From assembly GCF_900172325.1 (NCBI RefSeq), contig NZ_FWFR01000001.1, forward strand, positions 310,001-374,000: a DNA stretch of 64,000 nucleotides. Direction: 5' to 3'. The notes under the pieces were generated by a model. The model worked only from the letters and a program-made list of their open reading frames with translations. It searched no databases and was not told the origin of the DNA. Of this stretch, positions 11,833-21,117 are shown one piece after another. The position numbers and the translations under genes are program-made. Source of the stretch: Oceanibacterium hippocampi (GTDB lineage: Bacteria; Pseudomonadota; Alphaproteobacteria; Sneathiellales; Sneathiellaceae). Numbering within the stretch: position 1 is the stretch's first letter; every line of letters begins with the position of its first letter.

Positions 11833-12803
11833 TACGCCGCCTCTCCGCTTTGCCGGTGTCCGGTGAGCTTGCGGAACACGTCGTCGAGACGGCCCGGCAA
11901 CACGTAGAGTTCGCGGACCGACCAGCCGCGTTCGCGGACGAGACCCGACACTGCACCGGCGATCGAAACCGATTCGGTCGGGATCACCGTGTACCGGTCG
12001 TAGCCGTCGGCGAGCTCGTCGCGGGTTACCCGCTCGACCCCGGGAAGATCCTTCAGATCCTCGGTCGCGGCCCCCGCCTGGGCACGCGGCACTGTCAGCA
12101 CCACGGCGTTGTGATAGCCCGAACGGGCCTTCAGTTCGTCCGGCGTGCCGTCGGCGATGATGCGGCCGCGGTCGATGATCACCGCGCGGCTGCAGACCGC
12201 CTCGACCTCTTCGAGAATATGGGTGGAAATGACGATCGCCCGGTCGCGGGCCATCGCCCGGATCAGTTTCCGCACCTCGTGCTTCTGATTGGGGTCGAGG
12301 CCGTCGGTCGGCTCGTCGAGGATCAGCACACGCGGCTCGTGGACGATCGCCTGGGCGAGGCCGACGCGACGCTTGTAGCCCTTCGACAGGGTGCCGATCG
12401 GCTGACGCAGCACGTCACCGAGACCGACCTGGTCGATCACCGCGTCGAGCCGCTCGCGGCGCCGCTGACCGTCGATCCGGCGCACCTCGGCGATGAAGCC
12501 CAGGAAACCCGCGACGGTCATGTCGGGATAGAGCGGCGCTCCTTCGGGCAGGTAGCCGAGCACCTGGCGGGCCTGCAATGGCGCCGCGGCGACATCAAAC
12601 CCGGCGATCGTGATCGAACCGGCGCTCGGCGCGAGAAAGCCGGTGATCATCCGCATGGTGGTGGTCTTGCCGGCGCCATTCGGGCCGAGAAAGCCCAGCA
12701 CTTCGCCGCCAGGAACGGTCAGGTCGATGCCGTCAACCGCGGCAAACGGCCCGAAATGTTTGGAAAGACCGTGAATCTCGATCAGTGCGGGTGATGAACG
12801 CAA
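11832..12803 (-). CDS. ABC transporter ATP-binding protein, GldA-like
   Basis: This is the ATPase of the cassette. The Walker A motif GPNGAGKTTTM, signature LSKGYKRRVGLAQAI, Walker B VLILDEPTDGLDP and the H-loop IVISTHILEEVE are all present, followed by a C-terminal extension of about 90 residues. No ATG is available near the front. I chose the TTG at 12803 (323 residues) because AGAAGGGGG lies four bases upstream and the product then begins just before the first beta strand. The frame is open back to a TTG at 12857, so an 18-residue longer form is possible. It is the first gene of the four-gene operon. Confidence 0.9.
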   Translation of the reverse strand: MRSSPALIEIHGLSKHFGPFAAVDGIDLTVPGGEVLGFLGPNGAGKTTTMRMITGFLAPSAGSITIAGFDVAAAPLQARQVLGYLPEGAPLYPDMTVAGFLGFIAEVRRIDGQRRRERLDAVIDQVGLGDVLRQPIGTLSKGYKRRVGLAQAIVHEPRVLILDEPTDGLDPNQKHEVRKLIRAMARDRAIVISTHILEEVEAVCSRAVIIDRGRIIADGTPDELKARSGYHNAVVLTVPRAQAGAATEDLKDLPGVERVTRDELADGYDRYTVIPTESVSIAGAVSGLVRERGWSVRELYVLPGRLDDVFRKLTGHRQSGEAA

Positions 12804-12943
12804 CGTGCCCCCTTCTCCGTCGTTGGCCAACGGAATTGGCGTCGGCTTGCCAACCAACTTACGCGGTCAGCTAAGCGCTGGGGCAGGTGATTTCAAGACT
12901 TGCGGAACAGGCAAATTGCCCGATCCCGGGGAACCGTCGGGCT

Positions 12944-13213
12944 TCAGGCCTTGAGGTCGAGCCGGCGCCGGATCGCGGCGCCGATCCCGAAGACCTTCCG
13001 CCGCACGTGCGGGATCGTTTTCGGAGCCCCGGAACTCGGGCAGAACACCACGGATCCGTCGGGTCGGCCAACGAAGGTACCCTGCAGATCGGGATATTCT
13101 TTCCGCAGGCGGGCGATTTCCGCGCGCGGCACGAGTCGCGCCATCTCGTCCGACGAGAGAACTTCGACTTCCTGGTCGACGGAGAGCTCGAGGGGAACGG
13201 GTTGCCTGTTCAT
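12944..13213 (-). CDS. Hypothetical protein, 89 residues
   Basis: I do not recognise this protein. From the ATG at 13213 it encodes 89 residues with acidic and basic patches, one cysteine, no signal peptide and no membrane segment. The middle part reads like a folded domain: SSDEMARLVPRAEIARLRKEYPD, then VGRPDGSVVFCPSSG. The composition fits coding sequence better than the overlapping frames. A TTG at 13231 is an alternative start. It lies alone between the ABC operon and the amidohydrolase gene, with no good ribosome-binding site. Confidence 0.5.
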   Translation of the reverse strand: MNRQPVPLELSVDQEVEVLSSDEMARLVPRAEIARLRKEYPDLQGTFVGRPDGSVVFCPSSGAPKTIPHVRRKVFGIGAAIRRRLDLKA

Positions 13214-13281
13214 GCCTCGAGATTGCGGCAATCTTGGTTAAAATTCTCCTAAACCGCGCTGCATTCCGGAACCGTCGCGGA

Positions 13282-14520
13282 TCAGAAACTGGACGCCGCG
13301 GCCGACTGGAAACCCCCGAGGCCGTTGGCCATTCTCGGAGCGCCGCTGGCCGGCCTCCCGGACTTGTAGACCGCGCGATGATTGGCGCGGTCGGCGACCC
13401 GGGAAATATCGATCGAGGGATCGCCGTCGACCAGCAGGAGGTCCGCATGGGCGCCCTCGGCAAGCCGGCCCTGCTGCTCCAGCCCGACGAGATCGGCCGC
13501 GACCGCCGTCGCGGCGCGGAGCGCATCGATCGGCGACATGCCCTCCTCGACCATGTAGCGGAGTTCCTGGGCGTTCTCGCCGTGGAGGTTGTAGGGCGTT
13601 CCTGCGTCGGTGCCCATGGCGATCCGACCGCCGGCCTCGTAAAAGCGGCGGAACGAGGCCTTGTGGGCCTGGTAGACCCGTTCGCATTTCCGCACCGCCC
13701 ATTCGGGGATGCCACGGTCCTTGTTGCGCAGGATATTGGCGACCGCCGACAGGGTCGGCACGAGGTAGGTGCCGCGCTCGATCATTTCCTTCAGGCAGTC
13801 GTCGTCCATGAAGATACCGTGCTCGATCGAGGTGACGCCGCCGCGCACCGCGTTCAGGATGCCTTCGGCGCCCTGGGCGTGGCTGACCGTACGGCGCCGG
13901 AATCGATTTGCCTCGGCGATGCCGGCGGCCATCTCCTCGGCAGAGTAATGGGCGTCCTCCGGATCGACACCAGGCGTCATGACACCGCCGGTGGCCATGA
14001 TCTTGATCTGGTCGACGCCGGCGTGAATCTGCTCGCGCACCGCGCGGATCACGTCGTCCTTGCCGTCGGCGACCCGCCCGGTGCGGTTGCCGTGACCGCC
14101 GGTCATGCAGATGACACGGCCCGAGGCGCTGACCACCGGGCCTTCGAAGGTCCCGGCCTTGATCGCGTCCCGAACCCGAAGCTCGACGTAGTTCCGGCCG
14201 CCGCAATCGCGAACCGCGACGACGCCGCCGCGCAGCGTCTTCTGCGCCCGTTCTAGTGCCTTCAGCGCCATTCCGGCATCGTCCAGCTTGTCCTGTGCGC
14301 CGCCGGGGTCGCCCTCGGCCCCGAGGCAGAGGTGAACATGGCAATCGACCAGCCCGGGCATCAGCGTCGCGCCGGCGCAATCCACGGTTTCCCCGGCAAA
14401 GCCGCTGAAAGTTCCGGCCGCGGCGATCTTCGCGATCCGTCCGTTCTCCACGAGCACGGCCTGACCGTCCTGCATGGTCTTGCCGTCGAAAAGGCGACCA
14501 CCGGTGAAAAGCAGGGTCAT
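13282..14520 (-). CDS. Metal-dependent amidohydrolase (COG1228 family)
   Basis: The 412-residue product belongs to the amidohydrolase superfamily. Metal ligands are visible: MPGLVDCHVHLCLG (HxH, about residues 60-62), a lysine in IKIMATGGVMTPG, histidines in TVSHAQG and SIEHG, and the aspartate in MGTDAGTP. This arrangement matches the group related to imidazolonepropionase that includes Xaa-Arg and Xaa-Pro dipeptidases. It is not HutI itself: the HutI signature after the HxH motif is absent. The substrate is likely a small cyclic amide or a dipeptide. A GST gene lies 60 bases upstream on the same strand. Confidence 0.87.
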   Translation of the reverse strand: MTLLFTGGRLFDGKTMQDGQAVLVENGRIAKIAAAGTFSGFAGETVDCAGATLMPGLVDCHVHLCLGAEGDPGGAQDKLDDAGMALKALERAQKTLRGGVVAVRDCGGRNYVELRVRDAIKAGTFEGPVVSASGRVICMTGGHGNRTGRVADGKDDVIRAVREQIHAGVDQIKIMATGGVMTPGVDPEDAHYSAEEMAAGIAEANRFRRRTVSHAQGAEGILNAVRGGVTSIEHGIFMDDDCLKEMIERGTYLVPTLSAVANILRNKDRGIPEWAVRKCERVYQAHKASFRRFYEAGGRIAMGTDAGTPYNLHGENAQELRYMVEEGMSPIDALRAATAVAADLVGLEQQGRLAEGAHADLLLVDGDPSIDISRVADRANHRAVYKSGRPASGAPRMANGLGGFQSAAASSF

Positions 14521-14580
14521 GTCGCTGTTTCTCCCTTCAGTGCGATGCCGCCCATCGCCCGACCGGGCGGCGGAACACGA

Positions 14581-15276
14581 TCACGCCGCGTAGCGCAGGG
14601 CGCTGGCAACAGCGTCGGCGCGGCGGCTGAGGACACGGTCCCGCCACGCGGCAATCGGATCATCGGCTTCGACGATCGTCTGCTCGGACACGGCGGCCGC
14701 CCAGCAGAAGCCGGAGACCGCCGCATAGTCGGCGTAGCCCGGCGCGGCACCATGCAGGAAGTCCTGGCCGCCAAGCAGGCTGCGGAACGGCTGCAACGAC
14801 TTGCCGAGGCGCTTGCGATGGTCGTCCGGGTCGGCGCCGAACTGTTCGAGCGTCATGCCAAAGCGCTTTTCCCGGGTTTCGCGGAAATAGGCCTGATCCC
14901 CGGGCGCGAGATGATGCCAGAGATCGAGGACGATCAGCCGCATCACGCCAGGCAGGATCGTCTGGTCCGCCCACATCGTTGCGAAACGAGCGAGGCCCAG
15001 GCCGGACTCGCCGCCGAACAATGACGGCCGGTCGGGATAGGCGGTTTCGAGATATTCGGCGATCGCCCAGCTGTCGCTTACGGTCTCAGCGCCGTCGACG
15101 AGGACCGGGACGAGCTTCTGGCCGGAGAAAGCGATCTTGTCCTTCTCCGTGAAACGCACCGGCTCGCAGTCGAAGGGCAACCCCTTGTGACTGAGCGACA
15201 GTCTTACCCGCCAGCAATAGGGGCTGAAGAGCCGGGCGTCGTCGACCGCGGCCAGTTCGTACAGTTTGATGGCCAT
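14581..15276 (-). CDS. Glutathione S-transferase family protein
   Basis: This 231-residue protein has an N-terminal thioredoxin-like GST domain (LYELAAVDDARLFSPYCWRV, with the SPYCWR motif in the glutathione-site region) and the conserved KLVPVLVDGAETVSDSWAIAEYL block at about 53-75, which supplies the cis-proline and the Asp-Ser that holds glutathione. The C-terminal all-helical domain follows. It probably conjugates or reduces small electrophiles in the cytoplasm; the substrate cannot be predicted. Confidence 0.88.
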   Translation of the reverse strand: MAIKLYELAAVDDARLFSPYCWRVRLSLSHKGLPFDCEPVRFTEKDKIAFSGQKLVPVLVDGAETVSDSWAIAEYLETAYPDRPSLFGGESGLGLARFATMWADQTILPGVMRLIVLDLWHHLAPGDQAYFRETREKRFGMTLEQFGADPDDHRKRLGKSLQPFRSLLGGQDFLHGAAPGYADYAAVSGFCWAAAVSEQTIVEADDPIAAWRDRVLSRRADAVASALRYAA

Positions 15277-15449
15277 TTGCCTCCCCGATCATCGTTCGAC
15301 ACGGCCGAACTGCGCGGCATGCGCTGCGGCCGGTCTGAGCGGCCGATAATCGGGCCGGCGTCCGGATCGGGCAAGGCTGAATTCTCGAAGACAGCTTGCT
15401 ACCCGGTGCAGGGCGGCGCAGGGCGCACCGCGCGCAGGGCTTTGCAAAG

Positions 15450-15932
15450 TCAGGGGAGAATATCGAGACCTTCCGCGAGCGGCCCGCGCGCGCCGTGGCG
15501 CACGGTCATCCGGACACGCTGACCGGCACTCAGCTGCTCGCCGCCCGCGCCCTCGATGACCCGGGCGTGAATGAAGATGTCGCGGCCGCCGCCATCCGGA
15601 ATGACAAAGCCGAAGCCCTTCTGGTTGTTGAAGAACTTGACGGTGCCTTCGATCTGGCTGACCTCCCCGACAACGGGCGCTGCTTCCGCGTCCACGTCGT
15701 GGATGGCGGTAATCTGCAAGCCGCGCGGCCCTTCGACAACATCACAAACGACACGACAGCCTTCCGGCAACTCCGTCCGTCCCACGGCTTCGAGTACGGA
15801 CGCATGCAGAAAGGCATCACGGTTCTGACCATCCGGAACTGCGAATCCGAAGCCCTTTGCGACGTTGAACCACTTAATAGTGGCCACTACGCTCGAATTA
15901 CCGCCCGGCGAGACTTCGCCGTGCTCCTGCAT
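15450..15932 (-). CDS. Double cold-shock-domain protein
   Basis: The 160-residue product contains two complete cold-shock domains, at about 14-80 and 93-160. Each has the RNA-binding motifs: KGFGFAV with DAFLHAS in the first, KGFGFVI with DIFIHAR in the second. Fused double CspA domains are typical of alphaproteobacteria and bind single-stranded RNA or DNA. I chose the ATG at 15932, just after GGGGGGTCAGG; the frame continues to a TTG at 15947 that adds only five residues. The region upstream is an unusually AT-rich leader with a candidate promoter. Confidence 0.92.
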   Translation of the reverse strand: MQEHGEVSPGGNSSVVATIKWFNVAKGFGFAVPDGQNRDAFLHASVLEAVGRTELPEGCRVVCDVVEGPRGLQITAIHDVDAEAAPVVGEVSQIEGTVKFFNNQKGFGFVIPDGGGRDIFIHARVIEGAGGEQLSAGQRVRMTVRHGARGPLAEGLDILP

Positions 15933-16295
15933 CCTGACCCCCCACAACCCTTAATATTAAAGCTACCAACCTAACGCAGCGCGCTAGCCGCTGCAGGTCA
16001 CGTTTCCACTTGATGACCATTTTTCTCTTAATAACCTTAACTTTTTAAATGTCCAGTCGTCTTGCGACATGTAAGTTTACACTGAGCACAAGTTGGGGCT
16101 TCTTCGATGGATCGAATATTTCAATAAAATCATGATAAATCATGTACTTGCATTGCGTGGCCCGGGCTGCTCCCGCAGCGCGGATCATTGACCGCGGAAT
16201 CGCTGCCGGCAAGTGTTATCGGCCCTTGCGCCCGGCAATGATTCGCAGCGTTCTACTTATACGCGAGAAACCACACGAATAGGCCGCAAAACCTT
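15933..16295. other. AT-rich leader and promoter region of the cold-shock gene
   Basis: These 363 bases contain no convincing gene. Positions 15950-16140 are far more AT-rich than the rest of the window and include a TTAATATTAA palindrome (15951-15960). On the minus strand a hairpin can form around GCAGCG...CGCTGC near 15976-15994. Both genes flanking the region are on the minus strand, so it serves the cold-shock gene. Confidence 0.55.
16028..16055 (-). promoter_or_regulatory. Candidate sigma-70-type promoter of the cold-shock gene
   Basis: On the minus strand TGGACA (16055-16050) and TATTAA (16033-16028) are separated by 16 bases. Five of six and four of six positions match the vegetative consensus. 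The transcript would start near 16021 and carry an AT-rich leader of about 90 bases, as is usual for cspA-type genes. Confidence 0.4.
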
Positions 16296-17111
16296 TCAGG
16301 CCAGCCGTGGATAGCCGCCCGCCGCCGCCTGCCGGGCCAATCCGTCGATCCGCCGGTAGGTTCTCTTGTCACAGGGAACGAAGCCTTCGAGCAACAGCGC
16401 CGCGCGGACCGGCGCGAGGGCCGGATCGACCCCGATCGACCCGAGTATGCGGCGAATCGTGCGACGTTCCGCCGGGCTCCTTTGCCTGGCCGTAATGATC
16501 GGCAGGGTCGGGCCCGAGGCGGTGCGGCCGAGCACCCGGATACCGACAACGGCGCGGGGACGATAGCGGGCAAGCAACGCGAAGCTGACGCAATCGACCG
16601 CAGCGATATCCGCACGGCCGGTGGCGACCGCCGCGAGGCTTTCGACATGCGCCCCGGTCATCACCAGCCCGCCGAAGAACCGCCCGTCACGCGCGTGCGG
16701 TGCGACGGCATGACGGAACAGGTTCATCCCGGTGTTCGAATCGTGGCCGTTCAAGGCCGCGACCCGGCCCCGGAAGTCAGCAAGAACGTGACCGTTCGCA
16801 TCGGCCCGGACCACGAGGAAGGAACAATGACGTCCCGCGTCTTCGCATCCGGGCGCCTGGTATACCGGGCGGGCGAGCGGTATGGCGTCTCCCGCGATGC
16901 CGTTCATCAGTGGATACCCGCAGGTCTGCGCGAGCAGCAGGTCAGGCGAACGCCAGACCGCCGGCGGCGCAACGTCACGGACGAGGCTTGTCGGGACATT
17001 CCCGAGGCCGGCCTCGCGGAGTCGGCCGGCAATCGCCGACCAGAGCGCATCGGTCGCCGATCTGACCTCCTCGAAATCATACATCGGCAGCGCGGCGATC
17101 AGTTCGCTCAT
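16296..17111 (-). CDS. PhnD/SsuA-type binding protein without signal peptide
   Basis: The 271-residue product has the type 2 periplasmic-binding-protein fold of the PhnD family. It opens AALPMYDFEEVRSATDALW, continues with LLLAQTCGYPLM, and has the conserved RVAALNGHDSNTGMNLFRH and ADIAAVDCVSFALLARY blocks that line the ligand site. No signal peptide or lipobox is present and no transporter genes are adjacent, so it is probably cytoplasmic. Its ATG overlaps the stop of hutF (ATGA), so it is the second gene of a hutF operon. A ligand-sensing or scavenging role tied to histidine breakdown is inference. Confidence 0.8.
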   Translation of the reverse strand: MSELIAALPMYDFEEVRSATDALWSAIAGRLREAGLGNVPTSLVRDVAPPAVWRSPDLLLAQTCGYPLMNGIAGDAIPLARPVYQAPGCEDAGRHCSFLVVRADANGHVLADFRGRVAALNGHDSNTGMNLFRHAVAPHARDGRFFGGLVMTGAHVESLAAVATGRADIAAVDCVSFALLARYRPRAVVGIRVLGRTASGPTLPIITARQRSPAERRTIRRILGSIGVDPALAPVRAALLLEGFVPCDKRTYRRIDGLARQAAAGGYPRLA

Positions 17112-18508
17112 GACTGGAGCTCCGGCAGGATACGGCGCAGTACGGTCGCGTAGGCCGCGTGAGCGGCCGGTTCATCCGGATGGACACCGTCGCGGACCCG
17201 CCACCGGCCGCCGACCAGGACATCGCGGACCGGTGGTGCGCTGGCGGCAAAGATCGCCGCGTCGAGCAGGCCGTCACCGGTCCGGCCAAGCAATGCCGGC
17301 TGTTCGGCGTCAAGCACGAGGAGGTCCGCCCGCGCGCCCGGTCCGATGCGACCTACCGGGCGCCCTGTGGCCAGGGCACCGTTCGCCGCCGCCTCGCCGA
17401 ACATCCAGCGGCCGACGGATCCGGTACCGTCCGCGGCACCCATGAGCAGGTTGCGCCGGCCATGCACGAGACGCTGGCCGTATTCGAGAAGACGCAGTTC
17501 CTCGAACGGCGACAGGCCGACATGACTGTCGCTGCCGATCGCCATGCGCCCGCCGGCCGCCATGAAATCGACGGCGCGGAACAGGCCGTCGCCGAGATTG
17601 GCCTCGGTCGTCGGACACAGTCCGGCGATCGCGCCGGACCGCGCCAGCCCGTCCGTCTCGTCGCCGTCCATATGCGTGGCGTGGACCAGGCACCAGCGGG
17701 CGTCGATGTCGTGATTGTCGAGCAGCCAGGCAACTGGCCGGCGACCCAGATGACGCTGGATCTCCTCGACTTCAGCCGGTTGCTCGGCAACGTGAATATG
17801 GCGGGGAGCCGCAGCGTCGAATGCATCGAGCATCGCGAGGGCATCGCGCAACGCCGCCGGCGGCAGCGCCCTGAGCGAATGCGGCGCCATGCCCGCGCGC
17901 CCCGCGTTCGCCTTCAGGCTGTCGCCGGTCGCGGCGATGATCTCCATCGCCAGTTCGCCGTCGCAGCGAAAGCGGACCTGGCGGGCCTCCAGCGGACCGC
18001 CATCGGCGCCGGCTCGGAGATAGAGCACCGGCAGCAAGGTCAGCCCGATGCCCGCGCGCGCGGCGGCGGCGGCGATGCGTTGCGCCATTTCCGCCGGATC
18101 GGCATAGCGGCTGCCATCCGGCGCGCGATGCAGGTAATGAAACTCGGCGACGGCGGTATAGCCGGCCTTCAGCATGCGGATGTAAAGCAGGGTCGCGATG
18201 GCCTCGAGATCTTCCGGCCCGAGGGCGGCGACGAAGCCGTACATCATCTGCCGCCAGCTCCAGAAGCTGTCGTCCGGCCGCGCGCGATACTCGGCAAGGC
18301 CGGCCATCGCCCATTGGAAGGCGTGACTGTGGCAGTTGGGAATCCCGGGCACGACAGGCCCGCGCAGGTGCTCCGCCCCATCGGGGGCGGCGCCGGAACG
18401 GACATCCGAAAAATGCCCGTCGGCGCTGACTTCCAGGCGCACGTCCCGGGCCCAGCCGCCGTCAAGCAGCGCCTCGTCCGCGAACAATACGCGCGCCGTA
18501 CCGGTCAT
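17108..18508 (-). CDS. hutF: Formimidoylglutamate deiminase
   Basis: HutF deaminates N-formimidoyl-L-glutamate to N-formyl-L-glutamate and ammonia in the five-step histidine pathway. The 466-residue amidohydrolase shows metal-site motifs [14 protein letters not shown] (HxH), [20 protein letters not shown] and [20 protein letters not shown]. The ATG at 18508 begins a normal-length HutF; the open frame upstream to 18730 is antisense to hutU sequence and is not part of it. It diverges from hutU across a 106-base gap holding a HutC-type operator, and is coupled to the PhnD-like gene downstream. Confidence 0.95.
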   Translation of the reverse strand: MTGTARVLFADEALLDGGWARDVRLEVSADGHFSDVRSGAAPDGAEHLRGPVVPGIPNCHSHAFQWAMAGLAEYRARPDDSFWSWRQMMYGFVAALGPEDLEAIATLLYIRMLKAGYTAVAEFHYLHRAPDGSRYADPAEMAQRIAAAAARAGIGLTLLPVLYLRAGADGGPLEARQVRFRCDGELAMEIIAATGDSLKANAGRAGMAPHSLRALPPAALRDALAMLDAFDAAAPRHIHVAEQPAEVEEIQRHLGRRPVAWLLDNHDIDARWCLVHATHMDGDETDGLARSGAIAGLCPTTEANLGDGLFRAVDFMAAGGRMAIGSDSHVGLSPFEELRLLEYGQRLVHGRRNLLMGAADGTGSVGRWMFGEAAANGALATGRPVGRIGPGARADLLVLDAEQPALLGRTGDGLLDAAIFAASAPPVRDVLVGGRWRVRDGVHPDEPAAHAAYATVLRRILPELQS

Positions 18509-18561
18509 GTCGCCCGCTCGCCCTGCCGCCGCCGAATCCACGGTCGCAAGCTTGCCCGAAG

Positions 18562-18573
18562 TTGTATATACAA
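18562..18573. promoter_or_regulatory. Putative HutC operator
   Basis: A perfect 12-bp palindrome TTGTATATACAA sits in the gap between the divergent hutF and hutU starts. GntR-family HutC repressors bind closely similar TTGTATNTACAA-type sites and are released by urocanate. Its place would let one repressor control both directions. No hutC gene is present in the window. Confidence 0.72.
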
Positions 18574-18614
18574 GTCCAGATCGATCACCGGTGGAAACTG
18601 GGGGGAGACAGGGC

Positions 18615-20287
<1,673 letters not shown>

Positions 20288-20291
<4 letters not shown>

Positions 20292-21094
20292 CGCCGGGCC
20301 GCCCAGTCGAGCAGCCAGCCCAGCATGTCACGCAGCACCGCCTGCAGGGCGGTCGCCTTTTCCTCGTCGAAGCTGAAGGGCGGCGCCTCGTCCATGTAGG
20401 TCGCCTGCGCGAGTTCGAGCTGGATCGCGTGGATACCGTCGCCCGGCGCACCGTAATGCCGTGTGATGTACCCGCCCTTGAAGCGACCGTCGACGACATG
20501 GCTGTAACCGCTCGTCCCGGCAATCCCCGCCAGCCCCTCGACGATCTCGCCGAAAGCCGTCGTTCCGCCCCCGAAACCAAGATTGAGATCGGGCAACCGG
20601 CCATCGAAGAAGCGCGGCACGACCGAGCGGATCGAATGGGCGTCGAACAGCAGCGCAACACCGTGGGTCTCGCGGATCCGTCGAAGCTCGGCCCCGAGCG
20701 CGTCGTGATAGGGCCGCCAGTAGGCGCTGATCCGCCGGGCGGTCTCGGCCGCGTCCGGCGGCGCATCACGGTAGATCGGCGCCTCGTCGAACGTCGTCGT
20801 CGGGCAAAGCTCGGTGACACTCCGCCCCGGATAGAGCGAGGCTCCCGACGGGTCGCGGTTGAGATCGACGACATAACGGGCGTAGCGGGGCGTCAGCATC
20901 CCGGCCCCCAGTTCCCGGGCGAAGGCGTAGAGCCGGTCGATATGCCAGTCCGCGTCGATCGCGGCGCGGCCCTCGGCGGTCATCGTCCGGGCGAGATCGT
21001 CCGGTACGGCCGACGCCGTATGGGGCATGGAAACGAGAAGCGGCACCCTGGCCGCTTCCAGCGTGTAGACATCCTGATTCAAGTCGCGCACCAC
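20288..21094 (-). CDS. hutG: N-formylglutamate deformylase
   Basis: HutG hydrolyses N-formylglutamate to glutamate and formate, the last step of the HutF branch. The 268-residue protein shows [11 protein letters not shown] near the start, [26 protein letters not shown] and the C-terminal [14 protein letters not shown] block, all typical of the FGase family with its zinc site. The start is one of two tandem GTG codons at 21094 and 21091; no ATG is near. It lies 23 bases after the DddP-like gene on the same strand and probably shares its transcript. Confidence 0.93.
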
Positions 21095-21117
21095 CCTGGA
21101 TCAATTCCCCGGCAGGG

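Noticed and set aside
8962-11907. 981-codon plus-strand frame opposite the Gld cassette
   Set aside because: Shadow of two conserved minus-strand genes, with no recognisable domain.
13282-14520. Amidohydrolase as HutI, which would complete the hut pathway
   Set aside because: Motifs after the HxH site and around the second metal region match the dipeptidase-like COG1228 group, and the gene is not coupled to hut genes.
15950-16260. AT-rich stretch as a horizontally acquired fragment
   Set aside because: It is short, has no gene or end repeats, and is well explained as a cold-shock leader and promoter region.
16296-17111. PhnD-like gene as a phosphonate transporter component
   Set aside because: No signal peptide, permease or ATPase gene is nearby, and it overlaps hutF.
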